Assembly: GCA_000149265.1 (NCBI GenBank)
Contig: CH003364.1
Span: 1,560,484-1,624,483 of the forward strand
From: Ciona savignyi
Lineage: Eukaryota; Chordata; Ascidiacea; Phlebobranchia; Cionidae
Reading direction: 5' to 3'
DNA: 64,000 bases
Below are positions 21,074-31,796 of this stretch, piece by piece (within the stretch, counting starts at the first letter, position 1; each line of letters opens with the position of its first letter). The notes beneath the pieces are model-generated. The model had not been told where the DNA came from, ran no database searches, and worked only from the letters and a program-made list of their open reading frames with translations. The translations under genes were made by a program, and so were the position numbers.

Positions 21074-22514
21074 CTAATGTCCACAAGAACAACTCGTCGG
21101 AATCTGTATTTCCTCGTGGTCGAAATAGCTGCTTATCGATGTGTACGTGGTCGTCGTGGGTAACTGTAGTGGGAAGTTCCACCGAATTCTACAGAATTCG
21201 TCGCACTGGACGCCGGAGTAGAAAAAGCCTTTGCACGCAAAGCTGTTCTCTGTCCATGTAACCACAGCCCGCCGGCGGATTGGGTTCCCCAAAGGGGTGC
21301 ACCTGGGTACAAAGCTGTGATGAGTACGGTCGTGTGGCAGAATGGTTAACACAACTGATACATATACAGGATTATAAACAAAATTAACGGTATTGGGAAC
21401 GGGCCCATCATGGGTTCGAACCCAAGCCCCATAAAAGGAATAAAACTGATATAAGAAAACTGGACTGACATTGTACGATGACAAAATTTACGAAACAAAA
21501 GTTTTAATGTTATAGGATAACAGTAAAAACGATGTTTAAAGGATTTAATATTTATGTCCATCTCCGTAATGGGAAAACGCAAATCGCGTTTTTATACTGG
21601 CAATCTGAAGATTCTCTCGTATTGACCGTCGGGCTACCGTGGCTATTTTAATGTGATGCATTTTACTGTGATTTCCTTCAATTTGGCAGAACCATAAATC
21701 CATTTAGCTTAGGCGATGCCTTTTAATGCCTTGACAAAAGACATAATCATCCAGTCAGCGGGTGATTTTGATTCTACTATACTCAATTGGGCGCGAGTTG
21801 ATCTGACGATTGCCCGTGTGTTAACCCCCTTGGTTTTCTTATTGAAGGAGATAATAAAATACCTTTTAAATTAGATTTAATACAAAAATTGTTATTGCCT
21901 TGTTTAAAAAAAGACAATTTAAATAAAAAAATGTTAAATCTATTCCATTTCCATTGGTACATATAGTCATAGAGACAAGGTTATTATACATATCCCGCAG
22001 TAAAAAAATATAGCCAGTAAAATGATTTAATATTTTGAGTCATTAAATTAAAAAAATATTTTGCCTATTTTGGTCAATAGTTGGTCGTAAAAAATAATTA
22101 AAGATGACAAAAATCTTATTCACCAAAAAGTCCTGAAAGTTAAAACTATAGCTCTAGCTATCACTTTCTGACAGTTTAAAAATAAAGCATTAAAAAATTG
22201 TACTATATAGACACTAAAATATCCCATGAGTTTATATGTGTTCTAAAAATCCTATATAGATATACATAGTTATCAAACTTTTTTATATAAATTTGTATGG
22301 GTACTAATAATTCCTATAAAAAATGATATAGCTTCTAATATTCATTACATAAATTTATATAGTTACTAAAAATTTGTATATGGATGTATTGTACTATTTA
22401 AACCATCTCAATTCACAATACCCCCACTTACTTGTCTGTTGAGCTAATATGACGTGCTTCTGATAACAAGAAACACAGGCAAAGAACACAAATTGACGTT
22501 GACAAGACTTTCAT
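21074..22514 (-). CDS. Small secreted six-cysteine protein, cystine-knot-like spacing, two exons
   Basis: Exon 1 (22514-22432) encodes a signal peptide beginning MKVLSTSICVLCLCFLLSEA and ends at a consensus donor (ACAA|gtaagt) in phase 2. Exon 2 (21302-21074) follows acceptor tttgtacccag, restores frame with G, and ends SCSCGH-stop. The predicted protein is 103 residues, about 80 mature. Mature cysteines are spaced C-X21-C-X9-C-X3-C-X33-C-X-C. Two close cysteines in the middle and a final C-X-C recall cystine-knot hormones and antagonists (glycoprotein hormone, bursicon or DAN type), but the usual C-X-G-X-C is CDEFC here, lacking the glycine. A family cannot be assigned. The exon join is inferred from phase and splice sites. 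The neighbours are two other secreted-peptide genes on the same strand. Confidence 0.5.
21325..21430 (+). mobile_element. second tRNA-derived SINE family, intronic
   Basis: Plus-strand copy with acggtcgtgtggcagaatgg at the head and catcatgggttcgaaccc at the B-box region. It sits just upstream of the acceptor of the six-cysteine gene exon 2. Confidence 0.6.
21545..21845. mobile_element. Cics-like SINE fragments in opposite orientations
   Basis: A minus-strand copy at 21545-21745 (aatgggaaaacgc, accgtcgggctaccg) is followed by a plus-strand tail fragment at 21787-21845 (gggcgcgagttgatctgacg, gtgttaacccccttgg). Confidence 0.6.
21846..22431. other. AT-rich intron sequence
   Basis: Runs of tatatag- and aaaaatta-like words; no feature beyond the flanking splice site of the six-cysteine gene. 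Confidence 0.45.
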
Positions 22515-23070
22515 TTTTTAAAAAGTTGATTTTTTAAATAAAAATTGAATAATTTTTTATAAAAATTAAAATATATTTTGCTCTCAGAACTATAGCTACC
22601 TGATTGTAATAAATCTTCATCGCTGTCGTTTTTGCTTATATTGCCTCGTGGAAAATGTTTTTTGATATTAAATTACGGTTTCGTCAAATACGGTTTTCAT
22701 CGAATATTTTTTTATTCGTGGCTGCATTTCCCAATACAATTGGTTGCGGATTTAACGCAGATTCAAAATCTAAGTCGTGCAGTTGTCATATGACGCCACA
22801 CATGTCTGAAAACGATTCTTGGGTTTTTTAGAATTTCGTAAGAAACATGAAATTTTCTCTATTCGGAGTCAAAAAACGAAGACGAAAAACAGGAAGTTTG
22901 TGCCTTAGAGAGAAATAAAACCTTTAAAAAAAATTAACCCCCCATCAGGAAAAATACCCACTCTGTAAATAATTACGCAATTTCCACCAAAATCTGAATA
23001 AATGCATCGTTGTCGTGAAAATAGAGGTTGCAAATGCTTCCAATTTACATATATGCACTCTGTTTGTTTT

Positions 23071-23119
23071 GACTTTCTGGTCCCCGAATGTGGGGGTGGG
23101 TTCGAATCCCACTTCTGAC
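23071..23119 (+). other. tRNA-Leu-like 3' half
   Basis: The sequence ends GTGGGTTCGAATCCCACTTC plus TGAC, which forms a T arm and acceptor 3' strand of nuclear tRNA-Leu type, preceded by a variable-arm-like tctggtccccgaatgtgggg. The D-arm half is missing, so it is not a functional tRNA. On the other strand the same bases would resemble a retrotransposon primer-binding site for tRNA-Leu. The following gCCA is notable because animal tRNA genes do not encode CCA. Confidence 0.45.
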
Positions 23120-23196
23120 GCCATGTAGTTTTCAACACACGTTGCCTTTTTATTTTAAGTTAAACCATTTAGCCGCTTGTTTGTTATTAGTTATGA

Positions 23197-23468
23197 ATCT
23201 ATATTCATGTTTTATCCCCCTGAATGGGAAACGTAAGTGGGTAACCGTTCAATTTATTTCATAGGAGTAACCCTAAGATCTTAGCTTGTGCCCACAGTCG
23301 GGTTACTGCAGCTATTTACACCTTATGTTGTATATGATTAAGGCGTTCTTTAAGTTTTAGTAAATCTTATTAATGTATTGGGTGATGGCGATAAGTTTCT
23401 TCTCCAAGTACACAGCTGACTAGCTATAGCGTCCAGTTTCCAATCGACAACCTTTTGGTTGAAATTCA
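23197..23468 (-). mobile_element. Cics-like SINE, diverged
   Basis: Reverse-strand copy from tattcatgttttatccccctg to ccaatcgacaaccttttgg, diverged throughout. Confidence 0.6.
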
Positions 23469-23845
23469 GCGAAATATTCCTCCAAGGTATTCGTTCGCAA
23501 ATTGTGCTGGCATTTCGCCGGTGCAGGGACGGGAATTTCCAGGCGCTAGGACAATGTCTAATTTTTTCGAAACCAAATCTCGTTTTATTGGGACTACATA
23601 AAATCGTATATAATACAAGAAAAACAACACATTTATTAGCAGAATTAAAAAAACATAAAATATCCAAATTTATTTTAAATTATCAATTGTAACTCCATAC
23701 TATTTATTCCGAGTAAAATAAAATAGTCGTATTAACTTTTTAGCTGACCATCGCTCAAAAATCGAAATGGTTTTTTTTTGACCATCAAGACGTTCTCTGG
23801 CATCATCTAGCGGATTAAATGCGAGTAAGAAAAAAAGTGGGAGGA

Positions 23846-24105
23846 TATTTATGGTTATTCCTGTGAATGGGTAAACCAAGGGGGTTAACACACCGGCAAT
23901 CGCCAGATCACCTTGCGCCCACCGTCGGGTTATCGGAGCTATTGCATTGCGTTCCTTCCAATTTAGTAAAACCATTTAACCTGTTGGGCCCAGACAATGT
24001 CCGTTAAGTGCCAAGGATACAATCGACTAGCTAGCGACCAGTTTCGAATCTGCAACCCTTCAGCTGAAAGGTGGTCCACTAACCCATAAGCCTAGTCTGT
24101 CGGAC
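23846..24105 (-). mobile_element. Cics-like SINE
   Basis: Reverse-strand copy: ttcctgtgaatgggtaaacc, gcgcccaccgtcgggttatc, and head words ttcagctgaaaggtggtccac. It lacks about 30 bp around the usual tgtgttgtatgtgat. Confidence 0.75.
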
Positions 24106-24132
24106 GAATTCAAAATCAGGCACAAAATGTTT

Positions 24133-24355
24133 TATCCAGCAGGTTGGCTCTATGGTTAAGCGTAAGGTCTAGGTCTGACGGATGTTATCGCGCATGTTGC
24201 AAGACCAAATAATGATGTCACGAATAAATTATGACGTCAGAGCTATATTTGTGTGTTGCTCGCTATGTGTGAGTGGCGGCTCGATTACTTGGTCCGCCAG
24301 TCTAAATTCAAATAATTTTGGTCTCTGATTTAAAGTGTGCCTACCCATGGTATAT
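24133..24355. mobile_element. relative of the hAT-type element at 3166-3599
   Basis: Shares ordered interior words with the earlier copy (gatgttatcg..atgttgcaagacc, attatgacgtca, gattacttgg, aaagtgtgcctaccc). No clear target-site duplication found. Confidence 0.4.
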
Positions 24356-24379
24356 CCCATCCCTTTACAAACCACCTAC

Positions 24380-24526
24380 TTGTCTTCTGTTCATCAGCCT
24401 TTTATTGGCAACAGCATGGGAGTCTTTAGCTTCAAGCATTTGGGGGCGACGTCGTCGGAACAATGCCTCTGATTTTCCACACATAATAACGAGCACAATG
24501 ACGAGCAGAAGAAGTGACTTGTTCAT
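24380..24526 (-). CDS. First coding exon of a second MNKS-type secreted peptide gene
   Basis: A 147-base exon with an acceptor directly before the ATG (atcacag|ATG) and a donor at its end (CAA|gtaggt), phase 0. It encodes 49 residues starting MNKSLLLLVIVLVIMCGKSE, a signal peptide closely similar to that of the gene at 18277, followed by LFRRRRPQ and a charged stretch ending NRRQ. The intron position directly before the ATG is also shared, so the two genes are probably paralogues. The downstream exon is not certain. A 36-base candidate at 22805-22770 has a good acceptor, keeps phase and ends in TAG with two cysteines, but it is too short to trust. Confidence 0.5.
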
Positions 24527-24655
24527 CTGTGATAAAGCTGGGTAACAACATTATTTTCTGTATTTAGTTCGATCGGTTAGTGCGTCTGGCACGTAAGCCG
24601 AATGGTTAAATTATTGAAACATACCACTGGCTGGTTGGTTGGTTCTGTCTATAGA

Positions 24656-24815
24656 CCATTTATTCCGCGGGAGTAGCATTTACTCAGTGGATAAATGAGG
24701 TAAACTACAACGGTGAAAACGTCAAGATAGTAATCATTGCAATAGCTCCAGCCGCCCGACCGTGCGCAAAAGGTAATCTGACGATTGCCCTTGTGATAAC
24801 GCCCCCTGCATTTTA
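24656..24815 (+). mobile_element. Cics-like SINE fragment
   Basis: Plus-strand remnants: ttgcaatagctccagccgcc, aatctgacgattgcccttgt, gataacgccccct. Head and tail are missing or unrecognisable. Confidence 0.45.
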
Positions 24816-25790
24816 CAATCCCGACAATACACACTAATATCCAATCGACTAAAACGTGGACAAGAAAAATAAAAGCGCAAGGTACAAAATAGAACTTTTC
24901 GAATAATTCAAGAAACTATTTGAAACGTTGCCTTTTCTGTCAGTTATAATGGCCCACTATTAACTTTGTGTATTTTCCCTGACTATCTTAACATTTCATA
25001 CATTGAGTTACAAAACGACGTACCTCTATAGTTACTTTGTCCCAGTCTATGTTTGCTTCTGTTGTAAGTGACTTCGTTTTTTTGTCGTTCCACACGATTA
25101 GCAGCTTGCAGGTGGAAATTACTGTCTCTCACGTGACTTTCAGCAGCAAATCAGGACTCTGTTGACGCTCGGTTAAAGTCCATGTTTAAAATTATTAAAA
25201 CGTGCTTCGAGAAGATTCTAAACGGAAAGACGCCAGTGGCATTTACATCGACATGTTGTTTTAATACAGTCCTAACTTTGGGTATTATAATGAATAGTAT
25301 GGTTATGTTTTGAATTTTAATGTTGTTGTTTTGCCTTGTGTTTAATATTTGCTAGTATCACTAATGCTACAATGTTTTATCTTGCTTGATTTCTGTGCGT
25401 GCGTTAATTACTAATTATCTGTCGCCTTTATCATTCCTAAAAACCGTTGGACTTTACCCGCCTCTTTGCTTTTATTTGACCTGCTGTAGTATGTTTTAGT
25501 GGGTTCTATATTTGTGCTGCTTACATCAAATACAAGCATTTTAAACATAACGTTAGGAGCTGCTGACTACAGGTTTTTGAGAACCCCACCTAAAAGTGTA
25601 AAACTTATACATTTTTCTTCTTTTGTTTTCACAGTCATTTTCAGTTTTCACTATTATTTTGAGTGTCATTTTAAAAGACTTGCAGATGTTCACGCCAATT
25701 CTACCCGCGAGTATTCGTTGGTTGGGCTGCAAAGGACTGATTGATAATTTGCTTTGTTTGTTTGTGCGTCATTGACTGTTGTCCGAATGA
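24816..25790. other. upstream region of the second MNKS gene
   Basis: A minus-strand donor-like ATAGAG|gtacgt near 25025 could end its 5' UTR exon. Nothing else is recognised. Confidence 0.3.
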
Positions 25791-25794
25791 AATT

Positions 25795-26375
25795 TGAACT
25801 TGTAGCAATTTCGTGTCTCTGTTGTGACTTTTTGTTGTGTATAAATTCTGTTTACCACGTTTTTCAGCGTCCCGTAAACAGACTTTGGAAAAAATTCTCA
25901 TGAGCCACACAATGCGTTCTTTCACGTGATATGTGATTGTTTCGTGATGTTTCAAAAAAGATTGTTAAAAGCTTGGCTAACAGAACGCACAGACCGTAAA
26001 AGTTAATAATCTGAACTTGCGGCGCTGCTGCCATGTCCTTTCCGGAATTAGTTTAACTAGGTTCTTTTATTCTTGATAAAATGCAGATACAGTAACACAC
26101 AGTTAAACTAGTTCTGGCAATCCTGCCAGGAGATGTCAGATTAATAAGTCTTATTCTCTGCACGGTCTGTGGGTTCTTTTCGTTCTGTTATCCAAGCATT
26201 AGAGGTTCTCATTAAACGTCACGATACAATCAAACATCACGTGGAAGAAAGCATTATGACTTGTATGAATTTGGTCCAAAGCTTGTTTACAGCACGCTTA
26301 AAATCGTGGTAAACAGCATTTATACACAATGAGAAATCACAACAGAGACACGAAATTGCTACAGCTATCACGATT
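25795..26375. repeat. foldback inverted repeat, arms of about 220 bp
   Basis: The left arm starts gtagcaatttcgtgtctctg, and the right arm ends in its complement, cagagacacgaaattgctac. Intermediate words (tgtttaccacg / cgtggtaaaca, cgttctttcacgtga / tcacgtggaagaaag, acagaccgt / acggtctgt) match in inverse order with indels. The spacer is about 120 bp. It looks like an old foldback transposon with no coding capacity. Confidence 0.7.
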
Positions 26376-27209
26376 GGCCGTTAAAATAGGGTTCGGATAC
26401 CATGTAACAATCTAGGATTCGCGTATAAGACCTGCAGTTTATGCCCAATATTGTATTTGTTAATGTTTTGCTATTTCCATTTTATGCGCAGCGTGTGACT
26501 TATAGGGAATGGCTTCCTTTAAAATTCAAAATTACACGAGCTCTTTTCATCTATACAAGAAATCTGTTTTCCTATATTATTGGAGCTGAAAATGCCGAAC
26601 ACGGACTTTGTTCTATATCTTGTTTGTACGGAACCCCCCTAGGTATTTAAAAAAACAATCTTTGCAAATCTACATTATGTCAACCAAAATTTTTGGGATT
26701 TTTTTTTATAGTTGGAAATTCATATCGTATACCAATAACGCATCCGCAAATATTGCGGTCACAATTACGCAGAATATATAAAAAAAAGAATAAAATGAAG
26801 CAAAAATAGCATGCGTTTTCTGCCGATCACAAGAAAAAAAAATGAATCCAGGAATACGTGACCGTACGGTTATCTGTGCTCTTGCCCAATGCTCCGCAAC
26901 CGGTATGCCATGTCAACTACTGTCTTGCAGAACAATTCTAAGTGTGAAAATAATAATTTTTGAAACGGAGTTTTAACCAAATAAAAAGGATTTTAGTTTT
27001 TGAAAATTTTAATAATACTGATATCAGACACTTAATATAATACCAAATGTATATATCTTCTCAAAAGACCTCCCATTGTAAAATTTTGACTTAAATGTGC
27101 CGTCAAATTTAGTAAGTTTTTAAATGTACCTCGAGTGAAAAATGGTTGCAGAGCTGTGATTCAACCTTGAAGCTTTTTAGTCGTAATCGGTCTGCATATT
27201 TAGTCGTAA
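26376..27209. other. 3' flank of fucosyltransferase gene, nothing recognised
   Basis: AT-rich sequence without a convincing gene or repeat. It lies downstream of the fucosyltransferase gene on the minus strand. Confidence 0.4.
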
Positions 27210-30200
27210 TCATTTGCATACCGTGTACCTATATATGCACCTATAACGCATTCGTTTAATTATAAAATATACACCGAATAGTAACAATATCAATAAATAA
27301 AACATGTGCAGCAGCCACTTCTTAGGGGAGCCGCTAACCCCAGACTTTGAAGAACAAATTGAAAACTGTTTCGAATCCGGGAAATACCCAGAACCGTACC
27401 AAAACAAGTCCAACCGATCAATGACCGATGGTTTCGGGTTAGATTTTAGTTTCTCGCAAAGGCCACAAACTCCTTGTGCGTCCCATTTTTTACTGTCTGC
27501 CAACGCCTTTATTTCGTCATACGGCCGTGACGTGGGTATTTTCCGCTGCCACCCTGGGAATTCCCCGACCTTCCATTTCAGGTATTCCCCATACAGCTCG
27601 TCGTTGTTGTCAAGTTCGAGTAGGTAGCTCGCCAGCGCCTCTAACGACTGAAAATCATCGACGTGGATAAATGATTTTGGGGGCGCCACGAGTTCGTAAT
27701 CCGCCCGTTCCGGTCCAATGACCACTGGTACCGCTCCACTGAACAAACCATTCACCCAGAACTTCTCGGTGACGTAGTCTTTGCATCTTGAATTCTCGAA
27801 CGCGAAGTAAAATTTATATCTGAGAATGGAAATGTGGGTTGGAATTTTATTCATTTGATTTATTACAAAAATATTCAATTTTAATTCCACAAATATATTT
27901 GTAACAATTCGATGACCTACACCAAGATATATTCATGACATCACAAACCTGGACAACACGTCATATTGACACGGGGGGCGGCAGAGCGGTTTGGAACCGC
28001 ATTTCCCGAATACGTCGATTTTCATGAATCGTTGTAATTCTTGGATCGCATGAATTCGTTCGGGTACAGCACAATTGGAGGATACCCAGGCAGCTAACAA
28101 GGTTTTCGTTGCTAACACTTCGCTTAAACTCCTTTGGGTGGAAAAGGGGTTTGAATTGAGAGGAAGTTATCTATGTTTTTGTCACATGAATGGAAAACGC
28201 CAGGGGGCTATATATCACGGCTATATATATCGTAAAATAGAATATAATATAGGCTAGAATAGTACGGTCGTGTGACCGAATGTTTTACGCGACCGAACAT
28301 ATACACTTACATACAAAAAAACGGTCTTAGTAACGAGGACATCCTGGATTCGAAACTGAGACCGGTAAAAAATTAAATATAGGCTAGGACAGCGTTTCTC
28401 AAACTATGGGTCGCGACCCACCGGTGGGTCGCGAAAGGAATCTTGGTGGGTCGTGAAAAGTTATAGAAAGCTCTGATTAACTATACTGGCTATTTCCTAT
28501 ACAAAAATCAAGGGGAAATTATCATAATTGTGACATCACACAATCTTGAATCGTGGCGTGATCCCAGAGGTGTGTTCCTTTGCAACGATAGCGTAACTTA
28601 GAAACCAACAACAACTATATATAAAGTTGAGTGGGTCGCCATAAATTGCGGTAATTAATAGTGGGTCCCAACTCTAAAAGTTTGTGAACCACTGGACTAG
28701 GATATTTAAGCTTTTATATGCTTGTATATATCAAAGGGAGGTATCACTCAGGCAATTTTCATATTACCACACGTCCACCGTCGGGTTACTGGAGCTACTG
28801 CAGTGTGTTGTATGTGATAGAGGTTCCTTACGTTTTAGTAGAACCCATTATTTCTATGTATTCAGTAATGTCTGATAGGTGCATTAATCAAGGACCTGGG
28901 CGACTATGGCTGTTTACCAGTTTTTTTCACCCAATAACCATTCGACTAAAAGGCCATACAATACACCTTAGGCTATTCAGTTGGTCAAATAACCTTTACC
29001 TTACGCCCATAATTGGGTTGTCGGAGGTGTTTATTATGTTTAATACTATAGGAGGTTCCTATAGCATTTTTAAATTATTATATCATTGGGCCCAGCCAAA
29101 CGTTTGCTGAGTACCGTGCTAAAGAACACAACTAATAGTTAACCACTGGCTTCGATCCGAACTCTCCGGTCGTTGCGAATAAGCAAGCAGTCCGAACAAA
29201 ATTGTTGGTCACCGTAGCCATAAGCTATATGGTGTCCACTTTGAGCTGATTAAAATGCTTTTATCATTGTGGTATCAAATACGTTGCTTATAATGGCATC
29301 CTGGTTATCCACGCAATATTACATATCGGAAATATCTGCTGTTAAGCGCAGTAACTCGGGGCAACTATTTATTGCCCTTTATCTATAGGTGCATAAAAAT
29401 TAATACAAAAACGATCTTATTAACAAGGGGGTCGCCGGTTTGGAACTTGGTCCGGTAAAAAAACAGGATCATGGCTAAAACACGACTAATTAAGATTCAA
29501 CAATATACCAAAAACAGGTATATTGACGAACGTGGGCATCATGGTTCTAAAACGCGCCCACAAAGTAAAATATAGAGATGTACAAATTCGTTGATAAATT
29601 TTTAGTGGCGATTGCCTGTGTGTTAGCCCCATTGGTTTTCCCATTCACGGGGATAAACTTGAATATCCTATCCCCTAGAGTTGGAATTAATTTTCGGGCT
29701 TATATTGTTAAAGTCGTTTTTAGAATTACTTTTAATACCTTTATGAAACCAGTGTTCCTTCTTTATTTCTTCCGTTTTAGTTTCTCCCCTAATTAAGCGT
29801 TGTTTTGGTAAATAGTGGCAAATTAGCCACACACTAATAATCCGAAACCGCAAGTAATTTGTAGTCATGGGGTGCTATAGTGACTGTCGCTTAGCCCGGT
29901 TAATTTCTACTTAAAGAATGCCTATTAATTACTCTATCATTCGTTAGAACACAAATGAAAATCAATAATTACTGGTTATTTCAAAACAGTGGTTTTAAAA
30001 CTGAGTTTGATCGAACCCCAGGGGTTCAGCGAAGATTAGGATAAGTATACACACGCAGATATATTTTGCAGATATACACGCATATATATTACGCAGATAT
30101 ATTTTGAATTTCAACGAAGGGTTCGGTGAATGCCCGCATAAAACTTGCGGGGTTCGGTACCTCCAACAAGTTTAAGAACCACTGTTTTAGAAAGTGATAT

Positions 30201-31019
30201 GGCCCTTCGATATCTGTACATAATAATTCTATAGTTATAAGTGACTGCTTATTCAAAACAGTTCCTTTTCACATTCACTGAGATAAAACATGAATATTTT
30301 AACACTAATACACACACACAAACTTAACAACTGAAATAGTGTAATAAATTTTTTTTATCAACACTTATTTTTCCAAATTTTATTTATTTTTATTTTTTAT
30401 GTAGGTTTGTCGGCCACGTCTAAATATACCTAAAGTAAACAATTGATCGTTTTTAAACGTTTTTAATGACCCCATTTTCGGAATTATTATTAAAGATCCT
30501 GCTTTGTGTTTTCATCGTGGAAACAAAACATAAAATCAACTCAACAAGTTCGTATTTTGTAATACGACCGGTAAGACAAAGTTATAAAAAATATTGCTGT
30601 ACTCACTGCTTATCAGGCTTGATTGTGACCGAATAAGAGGAATATACGTCACTATCGACCCTGTACGTCATCGTCCAGTTAAAAACTCGGTGAAAGTTCA
30701 CCAACGTTTTGTCGAAGACATGTCTCGTATTCCACGGCGGTTCCTCACACCACCATATCCACCTGCCGGAAGTGACGACATCAGTCAAATTGATGACATA
30801 CGTCATATCGATGATGGATGACGTCACAAAAACCTTTGGTTTGTCTTCCTTTGAGACGGCATACCGATCAACGAATCGCGACGAGTGACGCAGTGAAACA
30901 AAACCGCGTCGGCGATTGATGACGTAGATTTATCGTATGTCACGTGACAACCAGGACAAGTAGGGCTGTGAACGTTACCAAACGGAGTATCGTGGATTAG
31001 AATCAACTTGTCCCCCAAG
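27210..31019 (-). CDS. Alpha-1,3-fucosyltransferase-like protein (GT10), three exons, 5' end missing
   Basis: GT10 enzymes transfer fucose from GDP-fucose to N-acetylglucosamine-containing glycans in the Golgi. Exons 31019-30607, 28122-27949 and 27819-27210 join in phase. Exon A holds SSIADAVLFHC, then GRWIWWCEEPP and FNWTMTYRVDSDVY; exon B holds LLAAWVSSNC and IDVFGKCG; exon C begins YKFYFAFENSRCKDYVTEKF, the GDP-fucose-binding signature, followed by GAVPVVIGP and FIHVDDF. The usual N-terminal cytoplasmic and membrane segment is not seen; exon A starts at an acceptor (atatccacag). A frame change of one base is needed near 30880, between VTRRDS and RFVDRY. The C-terminus carries an extra hydrophobic stretch, MFYLLILLLFGVYFII, unusual for this family of type II proteins. 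Confidence 0.8.
28260..28370 (+). mobile_element. second tRNA-derived SINE family
   Basis: Plus-strand copy in a fucosyltransferase intron: acggtcgtgtgaccgaatg, ggtcttagtaacgagg, ggattcgaaactgagaccgg. Confidence 0.6.
28390..28694. mobile_element. hAT-type MITE
   Basis: A 305-bp element starting CAGCGTTTCTCAAACTATGG and ending AAGTTTGTGAACCACTG. Flanking 8-mers ggctagga and gactagga match at seven of eight positions. The interior repeats the word gtgggtcgcga. It inserted in the fucosyltransferase intron. Confidence 0.75.
28698..28990 (-). mobile_element. Cics-like SINE, diverged
   Basis: Reverse-strand copy: accgtcgggttactggagct, gcagtgtgttgtatgtgata, then degenerate head words. It directly follows the MITE at 28390-28694. 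Confidence 0.55.
29395..29680 (+). mobile_element. SINE fragments (second family, then Cics-like tail)
   Basis: 29395-29462 carries the 3' part of the second SINE family (gatcttattaacaaggggg, ggaacttggtccgg). 29600-29680 carries a Cics-like tail: gcgattgcctgtgtgttagc, ttcccattcacggggataaa. Confidence 0.5.
29987..30184. mobile_element. hAT-type MITE
   Basis: A 198-bp element beginning CAGTGGTTTTAAAACT and ending AAGTTTAAGAACCACTG. Flanks tttcaaaa and ttttagaa agree at six of eight positions. It lies in the first fucosyltransferase intron shown here. Confidence 0.6.
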
Positions 31020-31419
31020 CTGTGGATATTACATTTAAAAACACTTCATTAATAAAGATAATAATATGAAAAATTTAATTAATTATAAAATAAATAAAAA
31101 AAGCAGAACTAAACAGTGTCAACCAAGTGTTAACCACCACTATTGTAAGATTATTGACTGTACACTCAAAGTTTCTGCAAGAAATCGTTCGAGTGCCTTA
31201 TGATTACCTAACCACTATAGGTATATATCATACATAGTGTACTTTTAGGTTATAGGGCGAGAACGTTCAGTCCCCGTGGTTACCACATCAAAAATTTCAT
31301 ACCTAATACAACGTTTGTTTATGAAGCAAAACTAAGGAGTTCTTGGGTTACTATCTTAAACTTGTTATCCATGTTTTGTAAAAATAAGTTTATTTGGGTA
31401 TCACATAATATAGAATATG

Positions 31420-31760
31420 ATATTATGTTTTATACCCGTATAAGGGTAGAGGTAAGTGCATAATCAGACGAAAAATCGTCAGATCACCTAGCTCCCGCCC
31501 ACCCACTAGCCAGAGAAGCTATGGTAGTGTCAGAATAAAATGGACTTTATCATAAACTGCATTTTTTGCCGCTTAAGTGAATTTGAAAATATGCCTGATT
31601 ATGACCCATATTTACAAAAAGGGGCACATATTGTTTCAATCCTTCAGTTAACCCTTTAACCCACTAGGTTTAGCTGATGTCTTTACTAATTGACCTTCTT
31701 AAGCACATATCTGTCTAGCTAGCGGCCAGTTTCGGTCTCACAACTTTTCGATTGCATGCA
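31420..31760 (-). mobile_element. Cics-like SINE, interrupted and degenerate
   Basis: Reverse-strand SINE words at both ends (atgttttatacccgtataagg; gctagcggccagtttcggtc) surround an unrelated stretch that contains the word aaaatggactttatcataaa, which is also the unit of the tandem repeat that follows. Confidence 0.5.
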
Positions 31761-31796
31761 GACATTCTAAAATGTTAAACTGAAATAAAACATTTT

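Noticed and set aside
22770-22805. 36-base minus-strand candidate final exon for the gene at 24526
   Set aside because: Good acceptor and phase, but too short and unsupported to list as an exon.
23459-23692. Plus-strand ORF MKFSEIFLQGIRSQIVLAF..
   Set aside because: It begins in SINE sequence and has no recognisable domain or splice support.
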